Below are positions 6,049-12,726 of a DNA stretch of 12,726 bases, in pieces. Within the stretch, counting starts at the first letter, position 1. The number at the start of each line of letters is the position of its first letter. The DNA is taken from the NCBI GenBank assembly GCA_900549245.1, contig URNQ01000031.1, positions 1 to 12,726 of the forward strand, in the 5' to 3' direction. The position numbers were made by a program, and so were the translations under genes. The notes under the pieces were generated by a model. That model had not been told where the DNA came from and did not search any database. It saw nothing but the letters and a program-made list of their open reading frames with translations. The DNA comes from an uncultured Collinsella sp. Its GTDB lineage: Bacteria; Actinomycetota; Coriobacteriia; Coriobacteriales; Coriobacteriaceae.

Positions 6049-6056
6049 GTACCTAA
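6045..6056. repeat. 12-base perfect palindrome TTAGGTACCTAA, copy 2
   Basis: This is identical to 2541-2552, including the following C. Here it overlaps the stop codon (6046-6048) of the 84-residue gene and lies 24 bases upstream of the terminator stem. Its role is unknown. Confidence 0.6.
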
Positions 6057-6079
6057 CAATTACCTTGCATATTTTGAGG

Positions 6080-6119
6080 GGCCCTTGTCTGATTTATGAG
6101 ACAAGGGCCGCTTATTTTG
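6080..6119 (+). terminator. Intrinsic terminator of the rsmG-parAB operon
   Basis: GGCCCTTGTCT (6080-6090) pairs perfectly with AGACAAGGGCC (6099-6109) around an 8-base loop and is followed by a T-rich stretch (CTTATTTTG). It ends transcription of parA, parB and the small membrane protein gene. Confidence 0.88.
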
Positions 6120-6171
6120 TCCGTAAAAAATGGGAAAGCTAGCAGCGGTCCAAAATTGAGGTCAATAAATG

Positions 6172-6209
6172 AAACGGCCCCGGTTGCATATCCAGCAACA
6201 GGGGCCGTT
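6172..6209 (-). terminator. Probable terminator of rlmN
   Basis: AACGGCCCC (6173-6181) pairs with GGGGCCGTT (6201-6209), and GTTGC (6183-6187) with GCAAC (6195-6199), with one internal G-A mismatch and a 7-base loop. Read on the minus strand it follows the rlmN stop by about 37 bases and leads into TTTCATTTATTG, a moderately U-rich tail. It faces the par-operon terminator, so the gap insulates both transcription units. Confidence 0.8.
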
Positions 6210-6212
6210 CGA

Positions 6213-6228
6213 TGTTTCACATGAAACG
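6213..6228. promoter_or_regulatory. Degenerate parS-like site
   Basis: TGTTTCACATGAAACG differs from the perfect parS by two bases (centre G to A, last A to G). It lies 1.3 kb downstream of the parB start, between the rlmN stop and its terminator. Natural parS sites with one or two changes are known to work in B. subtilis, so weak ParB binding is possible. Confidence 0.6.
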
Positions 6229-6246
6229 TTTTGGAGTGCGACTCCC

Positions 6247-7299
6247 CTATGCGTTCTTCTGAACTTTGAAACGCTGTTTCAGCTGTCCGCAAGCGGCGTC
6301 AATATCGTTACCACGGGAGTTACGAATCGTGGTCTCGATGCCACGGGACTCAAGACGACGCTGAAGATCCTCAACCTTATGAATCGGCGACGGCTTGAGC
6401 GGGCTGCCCTCGATGTCGTTAAGTTGAATCAGGTTAACGTGGCACAGCGTTCCCTCGCAGAAGTCGCAGAGTGCCTGCATCTCGGGATTCGTATCGTTGA
6501 CGCCTTCGATCATGGCATACTCATAGGTCGGGCGGCGGCCAGTCTTCTCGGTGTAGAGCTGAAGCGCTTCGTGAAGGCGAAGCAGCGTGTACTTCTTAAC
6601 ACCGGGCATGAGCTTATTGCGCGTCGACTGGATGGCGGAATGCAGGGAAACGGCAAGCGTGAACTGCTCGGGGATGTCGGCAAATTTGCGAATACCGGGA
6701 ATAACGCCGCTGGTAGAGACGGTGAGGTGACGAGCGCCGATACCGATACCATCGGGGTCGTTGAGGATACGCAATGCCTTGAGAACCTCGTCGTAGTTGG
6801 CAAACGGCTCGCCCTGGCCCATGAAGACAACGCTTGTGGCACGCTCGCCAAAGTCGTTGGATACATGAAGCACCTGGTCGACGATCTCTTGAGCGGTCAG
6901 AGAGCGCTTGAGGCCGTTGAGACCGGTAGCGCAAAAGGCGCAGCCCATGCCGCATCCTGCCTGGGTGGAAACGCAGACGGAAAGTTTGTTACGACGGGGC
7001 ATGCCGACAGTCTCGACGGAAATGCCATCGTGGTACTCGAGCAGATACTTGCGCGAGCCATCTTTGGAAACCTGCTTGGTGAGTTCAGTCGGCGTATCAA
7101 AGGCAAAAGCCTCTTTAAGCTGCTCACGGAAAGCCTTGGGAAGGTTGGTCATATCGTCAAACGAACAAACGTTCTTCTCAAAGACCCATTCGATGAGCTG
7201 CTTCGCGCGGAAGGCGGGCTGGCCAAGTTCGGCCACGAGCTCGCGAATATCGTTTTGGCTCAAGTCGCGAATGTCCTGAGATTTAGTCCTGGGATTCAT
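6247..7299 (-). CDS. rlmN: Dual-specificity 23S rRNA/tRNA adenine-C2 methyltransferase RlmN
   Basis: A 350-residue radical SAM enzyme that methylates C2 of A2503 in 23S rRNA and, in some species, A37 of certain tRNAs. The Fe-S binding motif CGMGCAFC holds C116, C120 and C123. The two methyl-transfer cysteines are C109 (in CVSTQAGC) and C337 (in DIDAACGQL), equivalent to E. coli C118 and C355. GQGEP at 161-165 is the SAM-binding GGEP-like motif. These cysteines, with the A2503-enzyme C-terminus, fit RlmN; Cfr is related but far less likely in this core setting. ATG 7299 has AAAGG 5 bases upstream on the minus strand. The gene is divergent from ddl and ends facing the par operon. Confidence 0.96.
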   Translation of the reverse strand: MNPRTKSQDIRDLSQNDIRELVAELGQPAFRAKQLIEWVFEKNVCSFDDMTNLPKAFREQLKEAFAFDTPTELTKQVSKDGSRKYLLEYHDGISVETVGMPRRNKLSVCVSTQAGCGMGCAFCATGLNGLKRSLTAQEIVDQVLHVSNDFGERATSVVFMGQGEPFANYDEVLKALRILNDPDGIGIGARHLTVSTSGVIPGIRKFADIPEQFTLAVSLHSAIQSTRNKLMPGVKKYTLLRLHEALQLYTEKTGRRPTYEYAMIEGVNDTNPEMQALCDFCEGTLCHVNLIQLNDIEGSPLKPSPIHKVEDLQRRLESRGIETTIRNSRGNDIDAACGQLKQRFKVQKNA

Positions 7300-7338
7300 G
7301 GAAGCCTTTCGATTTTGGGGAAACGTAGAGGGTATCGC

Positions 7339-7344
7339 TACAAT
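7339..7344 (+). promoter_or_regulatory. Possible -10 element for ddl
   Basis: TACAAT, the same -10 hexamer as the rpmH promoter, lies 18 bases after a poor -35 candidate (TTGGGG, 7315-7320). Transcription would start near 7351, about 34 bases before the ddl ATG. It sits between two direct GGTATC copies (7331-7336 and 7348-7353). It is supported by consensus only. Confidence 0.4.
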
Positions 7345-7362
7345 ATGGTATCAGCTGCAGAA

Positions 7363-7368
7363 ATTATA
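7363..7368 (-). promoter_or_regulatory. Possible -10 element for rlmN
   Basis: On the minus strand this reads TATAAT, a perfect -10, about 60 bases upstream of the rlmN start. The best -35 position (7391-7386) is only CCGGCA, 3 of 6 matches. If real, the two divergent promoters overlap in the 85-base gap. Confidence 0.35.
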
Positions 7369-7384
7369 GAGGAGGAGTCTGCCC

Positions 7385-8350
7385 ATGCCGGGTAAAAGCC
7401 TAGAGAACATGCACGTAGCGGTCTTGGCGGGCGGTCATTCCGCCGAGCGCGAGATCTCGCTCGATTCGGGAAAGAACGTTGTGGTGGCACTGAAGGAAGC
7501 CGGCTACACCTCGGTGGAGCTGCTTGACACGGCCGCTGATGACTTTATGGTAACCATGGCGACCGGCGGATTCGATGTGGCATTTATCGCCATGCACGGC
7601 GCCGGCGGTGAGGATGGCGCCATGCAGGGTGCCATGGAGACCCTCGGTATCCCCTACACGGCCTCGGGCGTGCTCGCGAGCGCCTGCGGAGCCGACAAGG
7701 AGGTCTCGAAGCTCCTGTACGCCAAGGCGGGCATTCCCATTGCCCCCGGCCTTGCGCTCGAGGTGGGCGATGAAGTCGATATCGATCATATCGTCGAGGT
7801 TTGTGGCGAGCGCTGCTTTGTGAAGCCGGCCGTCAACGGTTCCAGCTATGGCATTTCCCTGGTCCATGAGCCCTCCGAGCTGCCCGCGGCAATCGCCAAG
7901 GCGTTTGAGTATGGCGACAAAGTGCTGGTCGAGAAGTGCATCGAGGGTACCGAGATCACCGTCGGCGTATACGGCGAAGATGACGTACGCGCCCTGCCGA
8001 TTGTCGAGATTCGTAAGCCCGAGGACTGCGAGTTCTACGATCTGGACGTGAAGTATGTCGACCCTACGGATATCCATCGCATTCCGGCGCAGATTTCACC
8101 CGAGAATTACGCTCGCGCTCAGGAACTTGCCTGTGCCGCTCACAAGGCCCTCGGTTGCCTGGGTATCTCGCGCAGCGACTTTATTGTGAGCGAGGACGGC
8201 CCCGTTATCCTCGAGACCAATACCATTCCCGGCATGACCGATACGTCGCTGTATCCGGATGAGATCCGCCACACCGACGACATGACGTTCCCGCAGGTCT
8301 GTGACAGCCTGATCCGTATGGGCCTTCGTCGAGCGGGCATTGCATGCTAA
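7385..8350 (+). CDS. ddl: D-alanine--D-alanine ligase
   Basis: A 321-residue ATP-grasp ligase that joins two D-alanines for the peptidoglycan stem peptide in the cytoplasm. Visible motifs are GGHSAEREIS (16-25, with the first-substrate Glu), HGAGGEDG (71-78), KPAVNGSSYGIS (147-158), the omega-loop KY pair (K223, Y224), RSDF (263-266) and LETNTIPGMT (276-285). The retained omega-loop Tyr argues for a normal D-Ala-D-Ala ligase; vancomycin-type D-Ala-D-Lac ligases usually replace it. AGGAGG (7370-7375) lies 9 bases before ATG 7385. M9 (7409) is an alternative start just before the first strand, but lacks a ribosome site. The stop overlaps the dinG start by 7 bases, so the two form one transcription unit despite unrelated roles. 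Confidence 0.95.
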   Translation: MPGKSLENMHVAVLAGGHSAEREISLDSGKNVVVALKEAGYTSVELLDTAADDFMVTMATGGFDVAFIAMHGAGGEDGAMQGAMETLGIPYTASGVLASACGADKEVSKLLYAKAGIPIAPGLALEVGDEVDIDHIVEVCGERCFVKPAVNGSSYGISLVHEPSELPAAIAKAFEYGDKVLVEKCIEGTEITVGVYGEDDVRALPIVEIRKPEDCEFYDLDVKYVDPTDIHRIPAQISPENYARAQELACAAHKALGCLGISRSDFIVSEDGPVILETNTIPGMTDTSLYPDEIRHTDDMTFPQVCDSLIRMGLRRAGIAC

Positions 8351-11238
8351 TCGAGGACGCGGTTTCGTCAGGAACGCCGCAGTTTGTCATCGACTCCTAT
8401 GCCACGCTTGCCGACCGCGCCAAAACGCAGTCCTTCGGCCTTATCGAGGAAGATGTGATTGTCCTCGATACCGAGACCACGGGTCTTTCGGTGCAGGACA
8501 ACGAGCTGATCGAGATCTCGGCGGCCCGTCTTTCGGGCCGCGAGGTCATCGGCCGCTTCGATACCTTCGTGCATCCCAAACAGCTGATTCCCGCCGAGAT
8601 TACCGAGCTCACGAGCATTACAAACGCCGATGTGGCAGATGCCCCGTCGGCGGTTGAGGCCGTCGCCGCTCTCGCCGATTTTGTCGGTGGCTGCCCGGTG
8701 ATCGCACACAACGCCACGTTCGACCGCTCGTTTATTGAGTCGGTCAAAGGCGGCGTCAACGTGAGCGATATTTGGATCGATTCGCTGGCGCTGTCGCGCG
8801 TCGCACTTCCGCGCCTGGCCTCGCACAAGCTGTCTTTTATGGCCGACCTGTTTGGCTGCGACTCGGTATCACACCGTGCCAATGCCGACGTCGACGCCCT
8901 GTGTGGCGTATGGCGCGTGTTGCTCGTGGCGCTCACCGACTTGCCCCAGGGCCTCATGGCGCGCCTAGCCGACATGCATCCGGACGTGCCTTGGTCCTAT
9001 CGTCCTATCTTCTCATTCTTGGCAGGGCAGAACCCTGGTTCCATCTTCTCTCTCAGCGCCGCTCGTGCTGACGTTCTCAAGGCCGATCGCGCCGACGATC
9101 GGGTGGACGCCGATGGGCTGCCGGTCCTCAAGATGCCGAGTCGTGAGGAGATCGAGGCAGACTATGCGCCAGGTGGCCTGGTCAATCGCATGTATCCCAC
9201 CTACGAGCCGCGTGATGAGCAGATCGCGATGGCGCTCGAGGTCCGCGATGCGCTGGTCACGGGCACTCATCGAGTAATTGAGGCAGGCACAGGCGTCGGC
9301 AAATCGATGGCCTATCTGGTGCCTTTTGCCGAGGCAGCACGCCGTAACAACATCACGGTTGGTATTGCGACCAAATCGAACAATCTTGCCGACCAGCTCA
9401 TGTACCATGAGCTGCCAAAACTTGCCGAGCAACTGGACGGTGGTCTGTCATTTTGCGCTCTCAAGGGGTATGACCACTATCCGTGCCTGCGCAAGCTTGA
9501 GCGCATGAGCCGCGGCCAGGTCGAGATTACCACCAAGCGCGATCCGGCGGACACGCTCACGGCGGGGGCGGGGATTCTGGGCGGCAAAAGCCAATCAGCC
9601 GATGGCGACCTCGACTCGCTCGGCATTCGGTGGCGCAGCGTCAACCGTCCCGACTTTACGACGGCCTCGCGCGAGTGTGCTCGTCGCCTCTGCCCGTTTT
9701 TTCCTGATAAATGTTTGGTCCACGGCGCTCGCCGTCGTGCGGCGCATGCCGATGTGGTGGTCACCAACCATTCCCTGCTGTTCCGCAACGTCGCGGCCGA
9801 GGGCAGGATTTTGCCGCCGATTCGTCATTGGGTAATCGACGAGGCCCATTCCATCGAGCGCGAGGCGCGCCGTCAGTGGGCGCGTGTGGTGTCGGCGGAC
9901 GAATCACGCGTCCTGTTCGAGCGTCTGGGTGGCTCGAGCACCGGCGCGCTAAGCCAGGTTTCCCGTGATTTGGCAACCTCCGAGGGCTCTACGCTCTATC
10001 TGGGCCTTGCCGCCAAGGCGACGTCGACGGTTGCGCACGCGAGCATGGCGATCGCCGGCGTGTTCGATGGCGTTCGCGAGCTCGGCCGCCGTGCCCGTGG
10101 GGGCTATGACAATGCCAATCTATGGATTGGCCCCGAGCTGCGCGAATCTGACGACTGGCATGATTTCTTGCAGTCGGCCTACGCTGGCATCGACGCATTG
10201 GAACAAGCTGACAAGAGCGTCGACGCGCTGGTGCAAGCCGTCGCCGCCGACAAGCCAGAGGTTGTTGTCGACCTGGGTGATATCTCGCGCCGCCTGCACG
10301 AGCTGGCCGAGAACCTCAAACTCATCATTGATGGTACCGATGAACACTACGTGTATTCGCTGCAGGTCAATCGCAGGCTGCGTGCCGGCGGAGAGTCAAT
10401 GACCGCAGAGCGCATCGACATTGGCGAGGCCTTGGCAACCGAGTGGCTGCCCGAGGTTCACACGGCTATCTTTGCCTCGGCGACCATGACGGTGTCCAAA
10501 AGCTTTGAGCACTTTAACCATGCGGTCGGCCTTGATCGCATCGGTGCTTCAACGTCGTCATCGCTGCACTTGGATTCGAGCTACGACTTCGATTCGAACA
10601 TGGCTGTAGTCGTTGCGGGCGATATCCCCGATCCGCGCGATCGTGAGAGCTATCTTACGGCGCTCGAGCGCGTACTGGTCGACGCCCATCTTGCCATGGG
10701 CGGATCGGTGCTCACGTTGTTCACCAGCCGGCGCGACATGGAGGACCTATACGCCCGCGTTGAGCCCAAGATGGCCCGTGCGGGTCTGGAGCTCAACTGC
10801 CAGCAGCGCAACTCATCTCCTCGTCGCTTGCGCGACCGGTTTATCAACGAACCGACCTCGTCGCTTTTTGCGCTCAAGGCCTTCTGGGAGGGGTTTGATG
10901 CCAGCGGCGAGACGCTGCGCTGCGTCATCATTCCCAAGTTGCCGTTCTCGAGCCCCACGGACCCGCTCTCGTGCGAGCGCAACCTGCGCGAAGACCGCGC
11001 ATGGGCGCGCTATTCGCTGCCCGAGGCGGTGCTCGAGGTTAAGCAGGCCGCGGGGCGTTTGATTCGCTCGTCGACCGATAGCGGTGTGCTGATCTTGGTG
11101 GATCCTCGCCTGGTGACGAAGGGCTATGGCAAGAAGTTCTTAACGTCGCTGCCCACGAGCTCCTACCAGCGCATCGAATCGGCGCAGATCGGGCACTATC
11201 TACAGCTGTGGCGTGCACGCCACGAGCGGCGGCGCTAA
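8344..11238 (+). CDS. dinG: DinG-type protein: DEDDh 3'-5' exonuclease fused to XPD-like helicase
   Basis: 964 residues. The N-terminal exonuclease domain (about 37-195) has Exo I DTETTG (D42, E44), Exo II HNATFD (D127) and Exo III HRANAD (H178, D183), so all DEDDh residues are present. The SF2 helicase follows, with Walker A AGTGVGKS (314-321), DEAH (499-502), SAT (712-714), WEGFDASGE (848-856) and motif VI QAAGRLIR (901-908). C381, C445, C450 and C457 match the cysteine spacing of the E. coli DinG 4Fe-4S domain closely, so a cluster is likely. The domain plan is that of Firmicute DinG, whose S. aureus member lacks the cluster. The role is probably DNA repair or resolution of replication-transcription conflicts. 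ATG 8344 overlaps the ddl stop with only a weak ribosome site (GAGCGGG), so translation is coupled. The stop codon overlaps that of the convergent WYL gene. Confidence 0.9.
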   Translation: MLIEDAVSSGTPQFVIDSYATLADRAKTQSFGLIEEDVIVLDTETTGLSVQDNELIEISAARLSGREVIGRFDTFVHPKQLIPAEITELTSITNADVADAPSAVEAVAALADFVGGCPVIAHNATFDRSFIESVKGGVNVSDIWIDSLALSRVALPRLASHKLSFMADLFGCDSVSHRANADVDALCGVWRVLLVALTDLPQGLMARLADMHPDVPWSYRPIFSFLAGQNPGSIFSLSAARADVLKADRADDRVDADGLPVLKMPSREEIEADYAPGGLVNRMYPTYEPRDEQIAMALEVRDALVTGTHRVIEAGTGVGKSMAYLVPFAEAARRNNITVGIATKSNNLADQLMYHELPKLAEQLDGGLSFCALKGYDHYPCLRKLERMSRGQVEITTKRDPADTLTAGAGILGGKSQSADGDLDSLGIRWRSVNRPDFTTASRECARRLCPFFPDKCLVHGARRRAAHADVVVTNHSLLFRNVAAEGRILPPIRHWVIDEAHSIEREARRQWARVVSADESRVLFERLGGSSTGALSQVSRDLATSEGSTLYLGLAAKATSTVAHASMAIAGVFDGVRELGRRARGGYDNANLWIGPELRESDDWHDFLQSAYAGIDALEQADKSVDALVQAVAADKPEVVVDLGDISRRLHELAENLKLIIDGTDEHYVYSLQVNRRLRAGGESMTAERIDIGEALATEWLPEVHTAIFASATMTVSKSFEHFNHAVGLDRIGASTSSSLHLDSSYDFDSNMAVVVAGDIPDPRDRESYLTALERVLVDAHLAMGGSVLTLFTSRRDMEDLYARVEPKMARAGLELNCQQRNSSPRRLRDRFINEPTSSLFALKAFWEGFDASGETLRCVIIPKLPFSSPTDPLSCERNLREDRAWARYSLPEAVLEVKQAAGRLIRSSTDSGVLILVDPRLVTKGYGKKFLTSLPTSSYQRIESAQIGHYLQLWRARHERRR

Positions 11239-12152
11239 AGCGGACAGACGAGGGTTTTTGCCATATCGCACAGACGCTTTGACAGGGCGGGGTCATCCAA
11301 GATGCGGATGGCTCCGCCCGCTGCGATTATCTGGCTCAGCAGCCAACGCTCGGAGCCGTAATGTACGGTTACCGTTGCCGTGTCTGTCCCGCTGCGCTCG
11401 ATTAGGGTGATGCCGGCCCAGTCCAGATGCTCCGCCATATCGAATGGCATCAAGAGCTTTGCGCTACGCTGCGTCCGGGCAAGGGAATCGTGGAGGGATG
11501 CAACGTCCGGTGCGTGAGGCACGACGGAGTCTTCCGTCAAGGCGAGTCCCTCGATTTTATCCATGCGATAGGTGCGCTGCTCATCGACCGCGATGTCCCA
11601 GGCAATCAGATATGTTTGGTCGCCGTTTGCTGTAATGCGCAAGGGGTCGACCAGACGCTCGCGTGGCCGCGCATCGTCCATCGAGCGATACGAGATACGA
11701 CAGCGAACGCCGTCCTGAATGGCGCAGCTCAGCTGCTGCCAGTGCGACCCGTGGTTGACGGTGTCAAAGACGTGCTGGTTATAGCCGAGCTCTTCGGGTA
11801 GAAGAGCATGTCGAATTCGAGCCGCCGCCTGGGGCTCGATCCCCAACGATTCAAGTTCGTGGTTGAGCACAGCGCCCTCGGCGGCACTCAGGCGCAGCGG
11901 TAGTACACGCCCGGCGTCACCGGTGAGGACCACGCGCTCGCCGTGGCATTCGCAGATGATACGCGCACCCGATTCTCGGTCCGCGAGCGTCGAGACGATC
12001 TCGAGAATCTCGTCGAGCGACGCCCCCGTGATGTCAAAGCGACCGCAAATCTCGGTTCGTGTCATGCCGCTCTCGCCGGCGGCGTAGAGGGCCTCCATGA
12101 TGTCGATGGCGCGCGAGAGCCTCTGCTCGCTGGTGAGTTTACGCACGGGCAT
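11235..12152 (-). CDS. WYL-domain transcriptional regulator (PafC-like)
   Basis: A 305-residue protein. Residues about 8-82 form a winged helix-turn-helix-like region (SRAIDIMEALYAAGESGMTR... style), and about 135-205 form a WYL domain centred on DQTYLIAWD (178-186), with Thr in place of the usual Trp, and R193/R196 nearby. A WYL C-terminal extension follows (about 230-300). Such proteins sense a ligand, often single-stranded DNA or a nucleotide, and switch transcription. ATG 12152 is chosen because AAAGGACGG lies just upstream; the in-frame TTG at 12173 would include that ribosome site in the coding region. It overlaps the upstream WYL gene by 14 bases, like the pafB-pafC pair of actinobacteria, where PafBC drives DNA-damage genes. 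Its stop overlaps the dinG stop tail to tail. The target is unknown. Confidence 0.85.
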   Translation of the reverse strand: MPVRKLTSEQRLSRAIDIMEALYAAGESGMTRTEICGRFDITGASLDEILEIVSTLADRESGARIICECHGERVVLTGDAGRVLPLRLSAAEGAVLNHELESLGIEPQAAARIRHALLPEELGYNQHVFDTVNHGSHWQQLSCAIQDGVRCRISYRSMDDARPRERLVDPLRITANGDQTYLIAWDIAVDEQRTYRMDKIEGLALTEDSVVPHAPDVASLHDSLARTQRSAKLLMPFDMAEHLDWAGITLIERSGTDTATVTVHYGSERWLLSQIIAAGGAIRILDDPALSKRLCDMAKTLVCPL

Positions 12153-12726
12153 GCTCGTGCACCGTCCTTTCAATGAGGTGGTTCCACGCCTGCTTGAGCG
12201 ATTTGGGGGCCATGGGCCTCATGCCGTCCATGGCGTGGGCCATGCAAAATGAGGCGGCGGCTTCAAGATCGCGCACGTCAACGGTCCAAGTCCATCCCGA
12301 ATCGGTGTGTGCGAGCTCACCTCGCCCGCGCGTGAGGCCGTTGATCATATCGATCTGCGTCTGCGGGGCGAACGAGAACGTAGCCGCAACGGGCGGGCGG
12401 TCGGCAAAATCGAATTCAAAGAACAGGTAGTCGTTGAGATTGAAGTCTGCAGGGATGGCGTAGGCCTTCGAAGGACGCCAAGCGCGAACGATACGGTCGC
12501 AGCGGAATGTCCTGATGTCGTCGGTGGCATTGTCGAGGCCGCAGAAGTACGCAACGCCCTCGCGCTCGAACATGCCGTAGACGCAGACGGTACGCTCTTT
12601 CTGCTCACCGCGTCCGTTCTGATATAAAAATCGCAGCGCGCATCGCTCGGCAAAGGCGCTCCATACCGCATCGACGGTGGGAGAGCGGCGGATCGGTGCT
12701 TCGTCCGCCGTCGTCCCAAACTGCTC
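12139..12726 (-). CDS. WYL-domain transcriptional regulator (PafB-like), N-terminus cut by window edge
   Basis: 195 codons are open from the right edge (12726) to TAA 12141-12139; the start lies outside. The visible part opens inside a WYL domain: CALRFLYQNGRGEQKERTVC, then MFEREGVAYFCGLD with AYF in place of the WYL triplet, then RTFRCDRI. This is followed by a C-terminal extension (FDFADRPPVAATFSF onward). The in-frame ATG at 12573 falls in the middle of the WYL domain and is not the real start. The N-terminal helix-turn-helix must lie to the right. It is the upstream member of a two-gene WYL operon with the gene at 11235-12152. Both depart from the canonical WYL triplet, but the surrounding Arg residues of the ligand pocket are kept. 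Confidence 0.82.
   Translation of the reverse strand, partial: EQFGTTADEAPIRRSPTVDAVWSAFAERCALRFLYQNGRGEQKERTVCVYGMFEREGVAYFCGLDNATDDIRTFRCDRIVRAWRPSKAYAIPADFNLNDYLFFEFDFADRPPVAATFSFAPQTQIDMINGLTRGRGELAHTDSGWTWTVDVRDLEAAASFCMAHAMDGMRPMAPKSLKQAWNHLIERTVHEHARA

Noticed and set aside
6169..7395. A 408-codon open frame on the plus strand opposite rlmN
   Set aside because: It is fully antisense to the clearly identified RlmN, has no recognisable domain or good ribosome site, and such frames arise readily opposite codon-biased genes.
7400..8077. A 225-codon minus-strand frame inside ddl
   Set aside because: It is antisense to a gene with all Ddl motifs, and its own product shows no family features.
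7385..8350. A vancomycin-resistance D-Ala-D-Lac ligase instead of Ddl
   Set aside because: The omega-loop KY (K223, Y224) typical of D-Ala-D-Ala ligases is kept and no vanH or vanX neighbours are present.
11235..12726. The two WYL frames as one gene split by a frameshift
   Set aside because: Each contains its own WYL core and C-terminal extension, and the overlap has a ribosome site before the second start, so they are two genes.

Overview
The window reads as a chromosomal, origin-proximal segment of a Coriobacteriia-type actinobacterium, with Collinsella or a close relative the best guess. This rests on gene order (rpmH-rnpA-yidD-yidC-jag-rsmG-parA-parB), protein character, a GC-rich background and a tandem pair of WYL regulators. 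The genus is inference and was not tested by any search. No mobile element, CRISPR array, tRNA or rRNA is visible. Most of the window is conserved housekeeping DNA; the interesting material lies in the non-coding signals and a few small or unusual genes.

Layout. (1) Bases 1-663, minus strand: a GHKL/HATPase_c-type ATP-binding protein whose C-terminus runs off the left edge. (2) Bases 664-1008: a 345-base divergent intergenic region with a cluster of short repeats resembling degenerate DnaA boxes, then a strong rpmH promoter. It is a candidate part of oriC. (3) Bases 1009-3137, plus strand: rpmH, rnpA, yidD, yidC and jag/khpB, closed by a strong intrinsic terminator. These genes serve ribosome and RNase P biogenesis and membrane protein insertion. 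(4) Bases 3234-6048, plus strand: rsmG, three perfect parS sites at exactly 39-base spacing, parA, parB and an 84-residue single-pass membrane protein overlapping the end of parB, closed by a second terminator. This block looks more AT-rich than the rest. (5) Bases 6049-6246: two hairpin terminators facing each other and a fourth, degenerate parS-like site. (6) rlmN on the minus strand (6247-7299), divergent from ddl (7385-8350, plus). ddl overlaps a 964-residue DinG-type protein with an N-terminal DEDDh exonuclease and an XPD-like helicase with a probable Fe-S cysteine set (8344-11238). (7) Minus strand 11235-12726: two overlapping WYL-domain transcription regulators (PafB/PafC-like arrangement), convergent with dinG; the upstream one is cut by the right edge.

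How the genes fit together. The left two thirds couple replication and segregation (candidate origin, parS, ParA, ParB) with translation machinery (L34, RNase P protein, RsmG, RlmN) and membrane biogenesis (YidD, YidC). The right third joins cell-wall precursor synthesis (Ddl) to a DNA repair nuclease/helicase and a regulator pair of a type linked to DNA-damage control in mycobacteria. I do not see a clear new multi-gene system. The best candidates for under-described biology are the small membrane protein coupled to parB, the phased parS triplet, the origin-side ATPase, and a 12-base palindrome that occurs twice.
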